This document shows, one piece after another, positions 40,001 through 51,700 of a DNA stretch of 64,000 nucleotides (position 1 is its first letter; every line of letters begins with the position of its first letter). Both the position numbers and the translations under genes were made by a program. Below the pieces are notes generated by a model. The model worked only from the letters and a program-made list of their open reading frames with translations, ran no database searches and had not been told where the DNA came from. This DNA is from Aquila chrysaetos chrysaetos (taxonomy: Eukaryota; Chordata; Aves; Accipitriformes; Accipitridae): the NCBI RefSeq assembly GCF_900496995.4, contig NC_044006.1, forward strand, positions 33,975,120 through 34,039,119, read 5' to 3'.

Positions 40001-42271
40001 CAGTTGTAGGTGTGGCAGGATGTTTCAAACCTAGAATTATTTTCAGCTGTTTTTAACCTATTATTTGTTCCTCTTTTCTACTCCCCTGTCTGTTAAATAA
40101 AGAGCCTCTTTCAGCTAAATCTTATACAAATCACTAAAGCCAAACCAAAACAAACTAAACCAACCTTCTCTCCCCCAAACCTGCCCTGTTATTTGTGGCA
40201 TCAACACAATTTCACATGAATGTGCGTGAACATATACTTTTTTCCTCTTAACATTCAAAGTATTTAGAGGAATGATCTACTAGTAGCTAGCAAAATGAGT
40301 TCACAATCTTGGTTCATCTCTAGCAGACGAACAAAATTTAAAAATGAACAAAAATTGCTGAGACTATGACTAAAGGTGAGCCTTTTGGGGGAGGATATGC
40401 TGCAGACCACTATGCCAGATACTACAAGTTTTATGGCTTTCGGTTTCTATTCACTATTGCAAAATGGTGAATCACCATGGCTATCACTAAATAACAAACA
40501 TGCTTTGGAAGAGGTGGCTTTGAACTATATTCCCATTGTCCTTCAAAGTATCACCAGGTAGCACTTCTAGAAATCACAAAATAGAACTGTAGCAGTCATA
40601 TGTAAGAAGATATATGAGAAACAAGCCTTTAAATATTCTAGTTCACAGATATGTGGAAGTCATCTGCAAATTAATTGTATGAATGATATTTGTCTGATGA
40701 TGAAAATTAAGTTATATTAGTCATGGCTTTTCTAGCTGATACTTTTTGCTTTGCTGATCCATCGCTGTTGCTTTGCGTTGATTTAACTTTTTATCACCAC
40801 AATCAGGGAGTTGAGTCTTACTCTGAAAGGGAATCTGGGCTAATGTTGCTTTGAGTCAGTAGCTGATACCTCAAAGACAGGCAAGGAGTCCTCAGCAAAA
40901 GCACTTGTTCATTTGTGGAAGTGTCGTGTGAAAGTAAAATTTAACACAGAATAAAAGCTACTGACATGCTGGGCTCATATGAAGGGCTGCTTGAACCAAA
41001 AATGGAATTCCCTCCATCTGTGTTTATTCTCCTTTTACATTCCCCTTCTCTGCCTGTGGCAGGCACTGGCTTTGAAGGTAGGCACACTTTCACATAAAGG
41101 CAAACAATAAACCACTACCAACAAATGATAGGAAAGTAAAGCCGAGTTCAGAAGAGAAGGGGTAACACACAGAAATGGGATTTTATAAACTCAATTAATT
41201 CACAAATACCATGTAACCACAGCTATGGTCAAATGTAGACTGTGGAACCCATGCTGAGACAGCTGATTAGAAAGAGCCTCCTCTACACGAGGGCTGATCA
41301 CCCCAATTCTTACAAGAGTCTGTGTGACTTCAAGATGGTCCAAAAAGGGAAAAGATCATATCTTTCCTTGTTCACCCTACCAGGTATTTGGCCTGTACTG
41401 TCAAATTAAGAATTTTTCCACCCTGCTGCTGCACCTGCAAATGTTTCTTTATACAAACGTTGAATCTATTTTTTTTTAAGATTGCTAACCTATTTGTCTC
41501 AATAATATTTAGTGGCAGCAAATTCTGCAAATTGATTAAATGCTTCATCAAAAAGTTATTTGTTCCTTGTTGACTGCTTGGAATCTGGTGCTTTTCAGTT
41601 GCACTGAGTGCCCCTTTTTTATCTCAAATTATGTATCAGGCGAATTGGAGCTGCCTTTCAAGAGGCTGTTTGGGAAGGAAGGTGCAGGAGGAGTTACTTG
41701 TTTTTTATAAATCTTGAGAGAGCTTATGCTGTTCTTCTCCCTTCCAACCAGAATAATTTCTCCTTAAATGGATCTCCTGGCCCATATGGCTCCATGTTGT
41801 TAATCACTTGCATTTGCCCTGGACCTTGGCTGAGTAAATGGACGAGGATGATCTTAGTTTCAGCCTGAACTGAGCTAATTTCATTTGCAATGGGTTCAGT
41901 CCTATATTTTCCACACAAACAGTAACTGAAACAGTCACTCAATAAATAAAATAAAAGAGCTTTAAGATTAACACCTGATAACATGAAAGGCACAAGACTG
42001 CAAAGATACTTTGCCCCTGTAACTCTCCAGGGACCTTGCAACATACAATTAGAATAACAGAGAGTGCTTTTTGAACAAGGATCTGAACATCAGGGGAATG
42101 CGATGATGTTTCAGCTCCATGTAGCTGTAGTATGTGCAAATAGAATTGCAGATTAAACAAGAAAAAAACAACCCTATCTAACAAAGCAGTTATTCTGCCG
42201 AGGCCTTTAGGCGACATTTTAAACCACCAGTGACCATGGAGTATCCAAAGGAAATAAAAGATAAAAAACTT

Positions 42272-42418
42272 ATAACAAGCTTGTTGTTCCATTGAAGAGT
42301 TCTGGAGATATCATCAAGCTCTGCTGGCAACAAAAAGAACTAACAAAGTGAAAGATAAGACTGATGTACCCGCATAACAAGCCTGTTATTCCACTGAGAG
42401 ATTTCTGGTGATACTATA
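42272..42418 (+). repeat. Imperfect local direct duplication, ~102-bp spacing
   Basis: ATAACAAGCTTGTTGTTCCA at 42272 and ATAACAAGCCTGTTATTCCA at 42374 begin two related stretches of about 45 bases. Both continue into TTCTGGAGATA / TTCTGGTGATA. The similarity is about 80 percent. It is probably an old tandem duplication of one 102-bp unit, in the RBMS3 intron. Confidence 0.7.
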
Positions 42419-42550
42419 AACCAGGAAAGCTGAGTTAGGGTGGTTTGCAGTTTCAGCAGAATCCCACATTGCGTCAATGTAGTTCTTCCACCTGACTGCA
42501 TTTTTAATACAGAGGCATCCAGAACAAGTAACAATTTTTTTTAGGTTTTT

Positions 42551-42566
42551 GTTTGTTTGTTTGTTT
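42551..42566. repeat. (GTTT)4 microsatellite
   Basis: Four perfect GTTT units following a T run. Intronic, short. Confidence 0.85.
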
Positions 42567-44706
42567 AAAAAGTGCAATGGAGAGCTTATTTTGTAAGTTG
42601 CCTATTACCTATCTAAATTAGAAACTGAAAGCTGAGTGAACTGTCTGCAAGCGTGAAGAACAATTAAGCAGCAGAGTTGAGCTAGCAGTTTTAGTAAGAA
42701 ACCTGGCTTCTACTCACTCTCCCATGGGTGTGGGCCTCAAAGGTTTAAGATGAAACAAGCCTACGGTAAGGCAGTTCCAAAAGACAGGGGAAAAAAGCTG
42801 GAATTACCCCTCTGCCAATGAGGACTAACAAAGGCTGCCTCAATCTATTGGATGAAACTGGAACCCAAGTGGTATCTGAAATGGTTGCTAACAGCAGGGA
42901 GGGGAGAGAAACCCAGACAAAGAAAGTGCAGAACAGAAAACTTCCTTCAGGAAAGAGCAGCAGAAGAGGAAGAATAGAACAAATCTTCTTCCCACTGAAG
43001 AGATGGATTATTGCTGCTGACGGATGGCCAAACATGGAAGTGCTGCAGTAAAAGGGAGCCGAGCAACAGGGACTGAAAGCAGTGATCAGACTGCTCAGTT
43101 TTTATATTTCTAAAGGTTTTTGTATTATATCCATTCAGGCATCAGTCACTACTTTATTAAACCACGAAACAGGTGTCAGATCAATGGCTCTATTGGAAAC
43201 ATTTTGAATGACAAGCTGATAATGGAACAATTCCACCCTCCGTACATTATTAAACACATACTAATGCTGCTCTTTCAATGCTACCCTTACAGACTCACTC
43301 ACTCTATTCTCCCTCTATGGTACATTTTTTAATAGCAGACCTAATTGTAGATGAATATTACATAGGAAAAACAAGACTTACTGTAATAAATAATAACAAA
43401 CTAGTAAACAAATGAAAAATGTCAAGGTTAAAACTGGTTGTCTGTCTTCACATTATGCCTCCTGGCATTAAAATTTCATTTAAATACAATTGTAGGAGCT
43501 AAGGCTGGGTTGTCAGCCTTAATCAGAACATTCAGAGTTATCGCCTTTTTGCTGTAATCTTGACATAATTTAAGCTTAGGTTTTCTTTACATATTTGCCC
43601 ATAGCCAGCACACCCATGTAAATACTTTCTGCTCTTTCTGAGTGAAGAGGTATGTATGAAATATACATATAAATATGGCAGAAATCGCCCCTCTGGCAGA
43701 TTCTCTGCTTAACTCCAGATTTCAGGCAGATTTGGGGAGGTGATCAGAGCAGCACACTTGGCTCTCAATTCATCGGTAACATAACCTGTATTTTCACTGG
43801 CAGAAATCAATTTGATTTTCATAAAGGCAGAAAGGAATTATGTTCTTGGTGGATGAAGCACAAAGCACAGTAACAGGGAGATACAAATGCTGTATGAAAA
43901 TCTTTCACAGCACAGGAACATGGGATTGAGTTGCCACAAAATGCAGAACATTACCTCCTCTCTTCCCCTGGTGCCCTGTACTGTCCTTTGGGCTGGAATA
44001 CTTGCTACAGCTGTATGTTTTTGTGAGGTGGGCAGTGATATCAAGTCCAGATGGATTTGCAGCTTTTCACTTGGCCTGGGATCTTGACAGCATTAGGGCA
44101 TCCTCCTGACTAGAGGAGTGCTTAGTATAGCAGAGATGTCTGATTTTATGTAGACAATTCAATAATAGATAAGAAATAAAAATGTTAAAAAAGATAATAA
44201 AATAAAATTAAATACACATTCTTTGGGGGGTGTGGAGAGAAAGAAAACTTCTTGTTCCTATTCTTGCAACTGGTTTCCTAAACAAAATTCTTTGTGCTTT
44301 TTGGGGCCAGTAACTGAAGGCTTCCCACAGCACAAGGGCAAGGCAGCTGGCTGTGAGTGGGGCTGTAGGAAAACGGCTCTTTTTCGGCTGCTGAATTAGA
44401 TGCTCCCCGCTGGAAGTGAGCAGCCCTGCCAGCACTTAGCCAGAAATGCCCCCCCTGGCCTCATGACTAAATAATCAAGTGCAGGCAGAGATGGAGGCAG
44501 CTGCCCCTCGAATTCCCATGGGGTTTTGTATTGGGTTTGCATGGCAAGGTTTTGGTAGCGGGGAGGCTACAGGGGTGGCTTCTGTGAGAAGCTGCTAGAA
44601 GCTTCCCCTACATCCAGCAGAGCCAATGCCAGCTGGCTCCAAGACGGACCTGCTGCTGGCCAAGTCTGAGCCCATCAGTGACAGTGGTAGCACCTCTGGG
44701 ATAACT

Positions 44707-44713
44707 TATTTAA
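44707..44713 (+). promoter_or_regulatory. TATA-like box of the solo LTR
   Basis: TATTTAA lies about 180 bases from the LTR start, upstream of the tandem repeats and 663 bases before the LTR AATAAA. Its position fits a U3 promoter. Present-day activity is unknown. Confidence 0.5.
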
Positions 44714-44861
44714 GAAGGGGAAAAAAATCAGAGCAGAGATTTCCCTGCAGCCCGTGGGGAAGACCATGGTGAGGCAGGCTGTCCACCTGCAGCCCGTGGA
44801 GGACCCCGTGCCGGAGCAGGTGGATGCCCAAAGGAGGCTGTGACCCTGTGGGAAGCCTGTG

Positions 44862-45160
44862 CTGGAGCAGGCTCCTGGCACGACCTGTGGACCCATGGAG
44901 AGAGGAGCCCACGCTGGAGCAGGTTTGCTGGCAGGACTTGTGACCCCATGGGGGACCCACACTGGAGCAGTGCGCTCCTGAAGGACTGCACGCTGTGCAA
45001 GGGACGCAATGCTGGAGCAGTCTGTTCCTGAAGGACTACAGCCTGTGCAAAGGACCCACCTGCAGCAGTTCATGAAGAACTGCAGTCCATGGGAAGGACC
45101 CACACTGGAGAACTTCTTGGAGGACTGTCTCCCATGGGAGGGACCCCACACTGGAGCAGG
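44862..45160 (+). repeat. ~48-bp tandem repeat array inside the LTR
   Basis: The 9-mer CTGGAGCAG occurs at 44862, 44914, 44962, 45011 and 45151, with degenerate units near 45060 and 45105. Spacing is 45-52 bp. The shared phrase is roughly 'gacccacactggagcag...cctgaaggactgca'. About seven diverged units make up the core of the LTR and create a long but meaningless 263-codon minus-strand ORF. Confidence 0.85.
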
Positions 45161-45375
45161 GGAAGAGTGAGAAGCCCTCCCTCTGAGGAGGAAGGAGCGG
45201 CAGAGACAACGTGTGATCAACTGACTCCAAGCCCCATTCCCCATCCCCCCGTGCTGCTGCAGGGGGTAGGTAGAGAATTTGGGAGTGAAGCTGTGCCCGG
45301 GAAGAAGAGAGGGGTGGGGGGAATGTGTTTTAAGATTGGTTTTATTTCTCATTACCCTACTCTGGCTTGATTGGC

Positions 45376-45381
45376 AATAAA
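45376..45381 (+). terminator. LTR polyadenylation signal AATAAA
   Basis: AATAAA in the LTR is followed within 30-60 bases by TCTGTTTTGCCTGTGACAG, a GT-rich element. It is on the strand opposite RBMS3, so it should not truncate that gene. Confidence 0.55.
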
Positions 45382-47482
45382 TTAAGTTAATTTTCCCCAA
45401 GTCAAATCTGTTTTGCCTGTGACAGTAATTGGTGAGTGATCTCTCCCTGTCCTTATCTTGACCCACAAGCCTGTTGTTGTGTTTTCTCTCCCCTGTCCAG
45501 TTGAGGAGGGGGAGCGATAGAGCGGCTGCATGGTGCTTATTTGCTGGCTGGGGTTAAACCATGACAGGTTTTAACATGTGCTTCAGAGCTGAGAGATCAA
45601 AACTCAAATCCAATTTTTGGTGTCGAAGCAGGAATTGGCAGAGGTCACTCTTACTCAGGTAATTCGCCTCACCGAAGGGCTAAAGAGTGCTTCTCTGTGA
45701 AGGGTCTCTCCTCTGGAATGGGTCCAGCCTGGACAGAGTATTTTAATCTTTTAGAGTGCATCAAAAGGCAGAGTAAGTCCCACAAGATATGAGGCATGCA
45801 TAGGCCCATATGCTGTTTCTCTAGCTTACTTGCTAGAGAATAGATTTTCTGTTGAAGCAGTATTTTAGAAACCCAGCATTCTTCCTGAATCAGGCAAGTT
45901 TAGATGTGGGTTTGAAGTCAACTCTCACTTAAGTGACCACAGAGGTCTGTTTTGCCTGAAAAATATGTTATGTTAATTAGCAAAATGGTTTGTCTAAGGA
46001 AATGAATTTATGAGAGCCTTTTAATAAAAACTGCTTTACATATTGCAAGCTTTTAAATTAAATTGGGACAGAGTTACAGCCAACACTGAGAAGAACTGTT
46101 TGTGATTTTTTTGGCTTGTTTGCTTAAAAAAACCTGGTTGGTTTCTTGAAAGATAGCTGGTGGCTCTTTCTGGCACCTTGTTGCACAGTTTTAAGGATGA
46201 AATTAAAAAATATATTTGTAACAGAAATGTATAGTTCATATCTTATATCTCACATAAAACTTAGTCCTGCTAAGGTACTCACAGTAGCATGGTTTGTACT
46301 TGGCTCAATTCATCACGGCATTATGCTCTCAATGCTCCTCTCTCTGGACTGAAATTCGGACTTCAGAATAAATGAAGTAAAAATATCTCTAAATAAATCA
46401 TATCTCTAAATAGGTTGTCCATTTTCCCCACATTTTTTTTCTGTAACAGAACACGTTAGGAAAATTTGATTTCAAGTCAGGATGGATAAATCCAACAAAA
46501 CTGCTACTGGCAGCCCAGATCCTGAAGTTCTTCCTTTAATTCCTGACAGGAGGAATTCCTGATGACCTCCATGATTATCCTGCTTGCATGAGGACTTTAA
46601 CTGAATATGGTGCTGATGGCGTTCTTACCAAAGAGAAATCCTGTACGTGATAAAATAGGGTGTAATTTGAGATTTATGAAAAGCCTATGGATATTGTAAC
46701 ACCCATTAATCATTTACTTTTTCTTGCTCTTTAAGTTTTCTGTAAATGAGTTAGGAGTTTTAAAGATAGTAAACATAAACCTATATGGTATACCTCTGAA
46801 TGTATTCAAGAAGTTATCAGGGAATGCTGTGACCTTAAAAGATAGGACTGTGTAAAGAGCTAGGAAAAGGAAGGAAAAATATTCTTTCAGTTGCAGTAAA
46901 ATAAATTCAGGATGTTATTATCACCCACTAGATCACCCACTGCCTTTTGGAGTCCTTTCCCTGTCTCCCCAGATGGATTTGTTACTATGGATTTGTTGTT
47001 ATGAGCATTGTAATAGTCGTCTCAAGTCGGAAGAGAACATTAGCTGGGAATTTTCTAGTTTGCATTAAGATGGCAAGAAAACGAGTGCAGAAGACAACGT
47101 CTGGTAGAGTCATGGAAATGAAAGTGACAGACAGAAGGAAAAAATCATAGGAGCTGCCCAGCAGCACAACCAGAATTCATTTTCCACTTCCTTGTCTTAA
47201 GTTGTAAACACGCTTTTGCATCACAGAAATTACACACGCAGAAATTCTCATTAGTTCTAGTATTTCCTTCAATTTCATGTCTTCAGAGGGGAAAAATGCT
47301 GATACTAACTTTAAGATATAATTCCTATTTCTTTTGGTTGTTGAATGAAACATTTAAAATAATAGGAATAAACAACAAACCATCATATTTAAGTTTCATC
47401 AGAAATAAACACAGAAGTCTCAGATCTTAACAGTTTTTTTAAAGAAGGGGGAAAAGACACTAGAGTTAGAATTAAATTCAAC

Positions 47483-47534
47483 AGATAAGAAAAAAGGAGA
47501 GGAAGAGAAGAAGATCAGGAAGAGGAAGAGAAGA
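47483..47534. repeat. GA-rich purine tract
   Basis: About 50 bases that are almost entirely A and G, built from GGA, GAAGA and GAGGAA units with a single ATC interruption. It is low complexity within the RBMS3 intron. Confidence 0.8.
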
Positions 47535-48611
47535 CCGAATACAGTGGGTTAAATTACTTTGTACAGATGTAACTTTATTCAGTACCTTATTCAAACTAAA
47601 AAAAATCCCCACAACCAAAGTTGGAAAACTGTGTTCCTACAGATTAGTATCAAGTAGCGCAGTGGTGAAATAGAAAAAAATTTCACAAGTGCTTAATAGA
47701 TCTTTCATGTAATTATTATGTAAAGAGCATGTGTGCTGAAGACATAAAAGTGTAATCTTTATGCCTGTATTTTTGTAAAAATATACATGTATATGTAGCG
47801 TGCACACATTCATGTATCAAGCCACCATATATTGTGTGTAGGCCATTGTATTTTAGGAGCTTGTCACAGAGTTTTAATCATTTTTATCGAAAGTATTTTT
47901 TGCCTTTCTCTGACTCTGGGGGAATTAATTGAGTCTGACTTACACAGCTTAAAGAGAAAGTAATTGTTGAAATATGCATGTTTAAATATAATATACCAGA
48001 AACACAGCTGACCTTGACCCAAAATCACATTTCTGAGCCTGGAGCAAACTATGTATGGCTGGCTGCTGTGGTTTAGAAGTCAGTAGTGGATCCTACCACG
48101 AAGCCAGAACTCCCATTTCCCAGAGCTATAAAACTTTCTGGATTGACAAGCAAACAATTTCTGATTAAAAACCAAACTGATATAGGAGTACTTCCATATT
48201 TACGTGAGAATTAGTACAGATAATTCCTGCTAAGTACAGAGCAGGTTTTGTTGACCTACTGTTTCACTACTCATACTACTTTGTCATTTCTGTTCTATAA
48301 TACCTAATGCTGACTGTATGATAGTTTTAGAAATATATCTGTAGATACGTGCTTGCGTGACATAGCGATATGAGGATATCGTTTGTGTAGTACATCACGT
48401 TTGGGTCATGATGAAAAGCACTTTGATACGTTTGCCCAGACAGGGTCAGACATCTCTGGACATGGAGAAAAAACAAAGGAAACCACAGCAATATTAAACT
48501 GCAAAAAGGTGAAGCACTGAAAACCCAAGAGTAATAAATTACCTTGAGAAACTCAGTAAGCAATAAATGTTTTGCAATATAGAAAGTAAATAGTATAATC
48601 TATGATCTTAC

Positions 48612-48722
48612 CGTTCCTGTTGTGCCCAAGGAAAGGTGGTTCATCTGTTGGGTCAGAGGGCCCATCATGCTTGCTGGCTGCATTGACATAGTGTGGTCCA
48701 TTGTTGGTGTTATCACAGCACC
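48612..48722 (-). CDS. RBMS3: RBMS3 coding exon A (partial gene; C-terminal half)
   Basis: Read on the minus strand this is 111 nt, 37 codons, phase 0 at both ends. It begins [15 protein letters not shown] and ends [11 protein letters not shown]. This is the Met/Gln-rich segment that follows the two RRMs in RBMS-family proteins, and as I recall human RBMS3 it is nearly identical. The acceptor is ...TTTGTAG before GGT, and the donor is ACG followed by GTAAGA. RBMS3 is a cytoplasmic/nuclear RNA-binding protein that binds A/U-rich single-stranded elements and stabilises some mRNAs. The part seen here is the low-complexity tail, not the RNA-binding fold. The preceding exon, which should carry a Tyr/Pro/Met-rich stretch, was not found to the right, so the 5' intron exceeds 15 kb. 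RBMS1 and RBMS2 are paralogues with related tails, but the motif combination with exon C favours RBMS3. Confidence 0.95.
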
Positions 48723-51700
48723 CTACAAATACACATCATTTACACTTCAACATTTCACTTTAAAAAAAACACCCCAGCATTCTCTAAATTAGTGAACCTG
48801 GCTGAAAACTTGACATGAATCTTAAAAGAGACTAATATATCTGTCAGAAGAAATATGTTTTGTTCTATTGACAACCAAGCTACACACATATATTATTTGT
48901 ACTCCTAATGAGGCCATTTTATGTCAGTTCCAATTAAGCGTCATTTTTTACTTCATCGCTTCTGACAAACAAATGCATATGTTCTTTCTATGATGAATGC
49001 TACTGTACATTGCAAAATGCCTGTCATTTCTATTTTTCCTTCTCTTATATAGAACAATCTTATGGACAGAACACATATGTCCCCAATTTTCTCTGACTTC
49101 TAAAACCTTCAGTCTCTGAGATCTTCAACCTATTATGGTAATTATCTTGGATTTTTCCAGTCTCAATTAAGAACCCTTACTCATGACATTTTATAGCTGA
49201 TTGAGTAAGACTAGCTATTGACAGTGAGTTTGGTAGTGACACCCAGTTAAAACACACAGCATTTAAAAGCATTTTTCTTCTCTGCATTAAAAACAAAGAC
49301 ATTAATAACAAACAGCATATGAACTAAAGCAAGAACAAGACTTTGAACAAAAATTAAACAAAAGACATGCCAGAGAAGCTTTGGAGAAAGCTTCTTTGCC
49401 ATTCATATTCCTTGGTTTTTGCTCTCCCACTCCCCAAGGTCCCATGTTGGTAACCTCATGCCTTACTGAATTGTTGATTTTCTTCAGTTCTATGGTATAA
49501 AATGCTATTTCCTGTGTTGGTTAGAGAAAGTCAGTGAGAAACAGAGTGGTCTGCTCTTTTTCTTGCAGACAGTGAAATAAGGAAGTATTTCCAGCTATTT
49601 CATCATATGAAATAATAGCTCTACTTTGTGCATATGTATGTTTGTGTGCACACATTATAAATTTGCACAATCACAACATTACATCTGCTACAAAGAGTGG
49701 AAAATGTTGATGAATGTATTTGTTTAAAAAAAAAAAAAGGAAAACTGACATTTTTTCCGTCACGATTACTGACAAAATCCACCTATAAACAGGAATTTAA
49801 AATAAACTAGTTCCAAACCCCAAAGCACACCTGTTCTTAAGTGCCTGTCTCACATTTATGTAAAGCTATGTGACTGCATTGCCAAGGATCTGATTAGAAG
49901 CAAAATATTTCAAATTTTCAGTCGCAAATAAAAAATATAAATAAAAAATACTGGGGAAGTGCCAATTCAATTTTTTCTCACCTTCCAGCAATTTTTTGTC
50001 TATGCCCATCCTATCTGAGAAGTGTAGATTCTGCAGCAAACTCATTACTTGCATGCAATGGTAAGGAGAAGGTAGGCTCAGCTTGGTTAGTCCTTTTTGT
50101 AATACCCTCAGCTTGTTTAATGTCACATAGTGGATTACGTTTCTTGTACTGAAAAGAGTCCCTAGAGAAATCTGGCAAATTACAGAAACTAGCCTCCACA
50201 GAATATCTGTCATGATTCCAAATAAATGCTTATAAAACAAGCTGATCAGTGTGCAAGTATCAAACCTGCAACACTTGCCAAGACTTTTGCCTCTTTCTTG
50301 GCTATATTAATTTGCACTGGTTTACAAAGATTAACCCACTGATTAACTCATTCTAATAAACTACCGCAGTGCTAACCTTCTCCTTGTTGGCACGAGTCCT
50401 TAAACATCTAGATAGCCACAAACTTTCATCACAAAATTTCTTTCAGCATAGTAGAGTTAATATTTTATTCAAAAAGCCCTTCTTTCTTCCTTACAGGACA
50501 TTCTTCTCTTTCATGCTGCTCCTCTCTTCTTGCTGAAAAAAAATCTACCCTTCTGCTGAAAGAGTCTGAAAGCAAATCTGCAGGGCATACACTCCTTCAG
50601 CCCATTCGACAGTCCCTGCATAGTAGATACAGTGCAAGAGTCTGAAGTAGCACCATGCCCAAGGAAAATGATGTTCCTGCTGTATGTTCGAAATCAGTGG
50701 CCTGGGATACCACGCAGCCAGACAAGGTCTTAGGGTTTGGACATCCTTAGTTATGGTAAGAAATCATAAGCTTTATGCTCAGAATGATCCACACCACAAA
50801 CTGGCATTTTTACCGTACCAAACTATAAACGCTCAAACTAAATTTGTCAACTGAAAAACATTTCTCAGTTCCCTCTACGAGCAATTTTCACCTTTGGCCT
50901 AGAGATGGAGAATGGCCTCAGGGCTTTCCGTGACAGACAAGGTGAGCTCCCACTTGTGATGTGTGATGGGGTAAGCAGAAAGTCACACCTGCACCACAGC
51001 TTCACGCAGCCCCGTCCTGCCAGCAGTAGTGGCTGCATTTAATTTAGGATATCCCAAAGCCTTAAAATACCAAGTTTTCTTTGCAAAGATGTTTATTGCA
51101 AAGGTATGGTTGCAGGAACTTGCTGTGATTACAGATGTGAGAGACTGATAGCTATTCCTGTGTATAAATTGCAGGAACATAGAAATGAAGAAGGGGCAGT
51201 GGTGAAGGAAGTCTTATGATTTAGTGTAGCAAACACAAGTGCCAGACACAGTGGAAAAATCTGATAGCAAATGTCTTTCAGTAAACAAGTAAGCAAGACA
51301 GGTTTTGCAAATAAACTATGTAAAAAAACATGGACTGGCGAGAAAAATATATCAAGGATGAAAAAATTGCTCAGAGTCAGTAAACATATTAATTTTAAAT
51401 AGAAAATACATATATTCTAGTCCCTAAACTTATAAACATAAACCGTTTAACACATTAGGAAAAGAAGTTGGGAAAACAAATCAAGTACTTGCAGCTTTCC
51501 TAAGACAGCTTAACGTGTTTGAAGCTGACAGTTACCTAGAGCAGAGAATTACATGCAATTGCCAGACCATTAATTCACCAGAGTTTGCAGAATCCTCTTG
51601 TGATCACGTAGGGAAAAAATTACACTTAATTAAGGAAATATCGTCTGGTTGTTAGGGCGACACCCAGTCTCCAGACCATAATGCATTTCATAATACATGC

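Larger units (their letters stand above)
44527..45566 (+). mobile_element. Solo LTR of an avian ERVL-type endogenous retrovirus
   Basis: The element is 1040 bp, begins TG and ends CA, and is flanked by identical 5-bp direct repeats GGTTT (44522-44526 and 45567-45571). A 5-bp duplication is typical of ERVL/class III integrations. A TATA-like TATTTAA lies at 44707-44713 and an AATAAA at 45376-45381, followed by a GT-rich stretch, giving U3-R-U5 order on the plus strand. The text of the 5' and 3' ends matches an LTR I recognise as common in bird genomes; the exact family name needs a repeat library. No gag, pol or env sequence is adjacent, so the provirus has been reduced to one LTR by recombination. 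It sits in the RBMS3 intron between exons A and B, antisense to the gene. Its GC content is clearly higher than its surroundings. Confidence 0.88.
20894..48611 (-). other. RBMS3: RBMS3 intron between exons A and B (27.7 kb)
   Basis: Bounded by GTAAGA after exon A and GTTCTAG before exon B. It holds the solo LTR, the inverted-repeat pair, the local duplication, one ancient repeat tail and the poly(T) at 26.8 kb. The stretches 22.7-34.5 kb, 37.1-42.2 kb and 45.6-48.6 kb show only short chance ORFs and simple-sequence tracts. I did not find an equivalent of the alternative exon described for the longest human isoform. Confidence 0.9.

Noticed and set aside
44675..45466. 263-codon minus-strand ORF, the longest in the window
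   Set aside because: It lies inside the solo LTR and is produced by the ~48-bp tandem repeats read antisense; the composition (Ser/Gly/Cys/Trp-rich repeats) is not that of a real protein.
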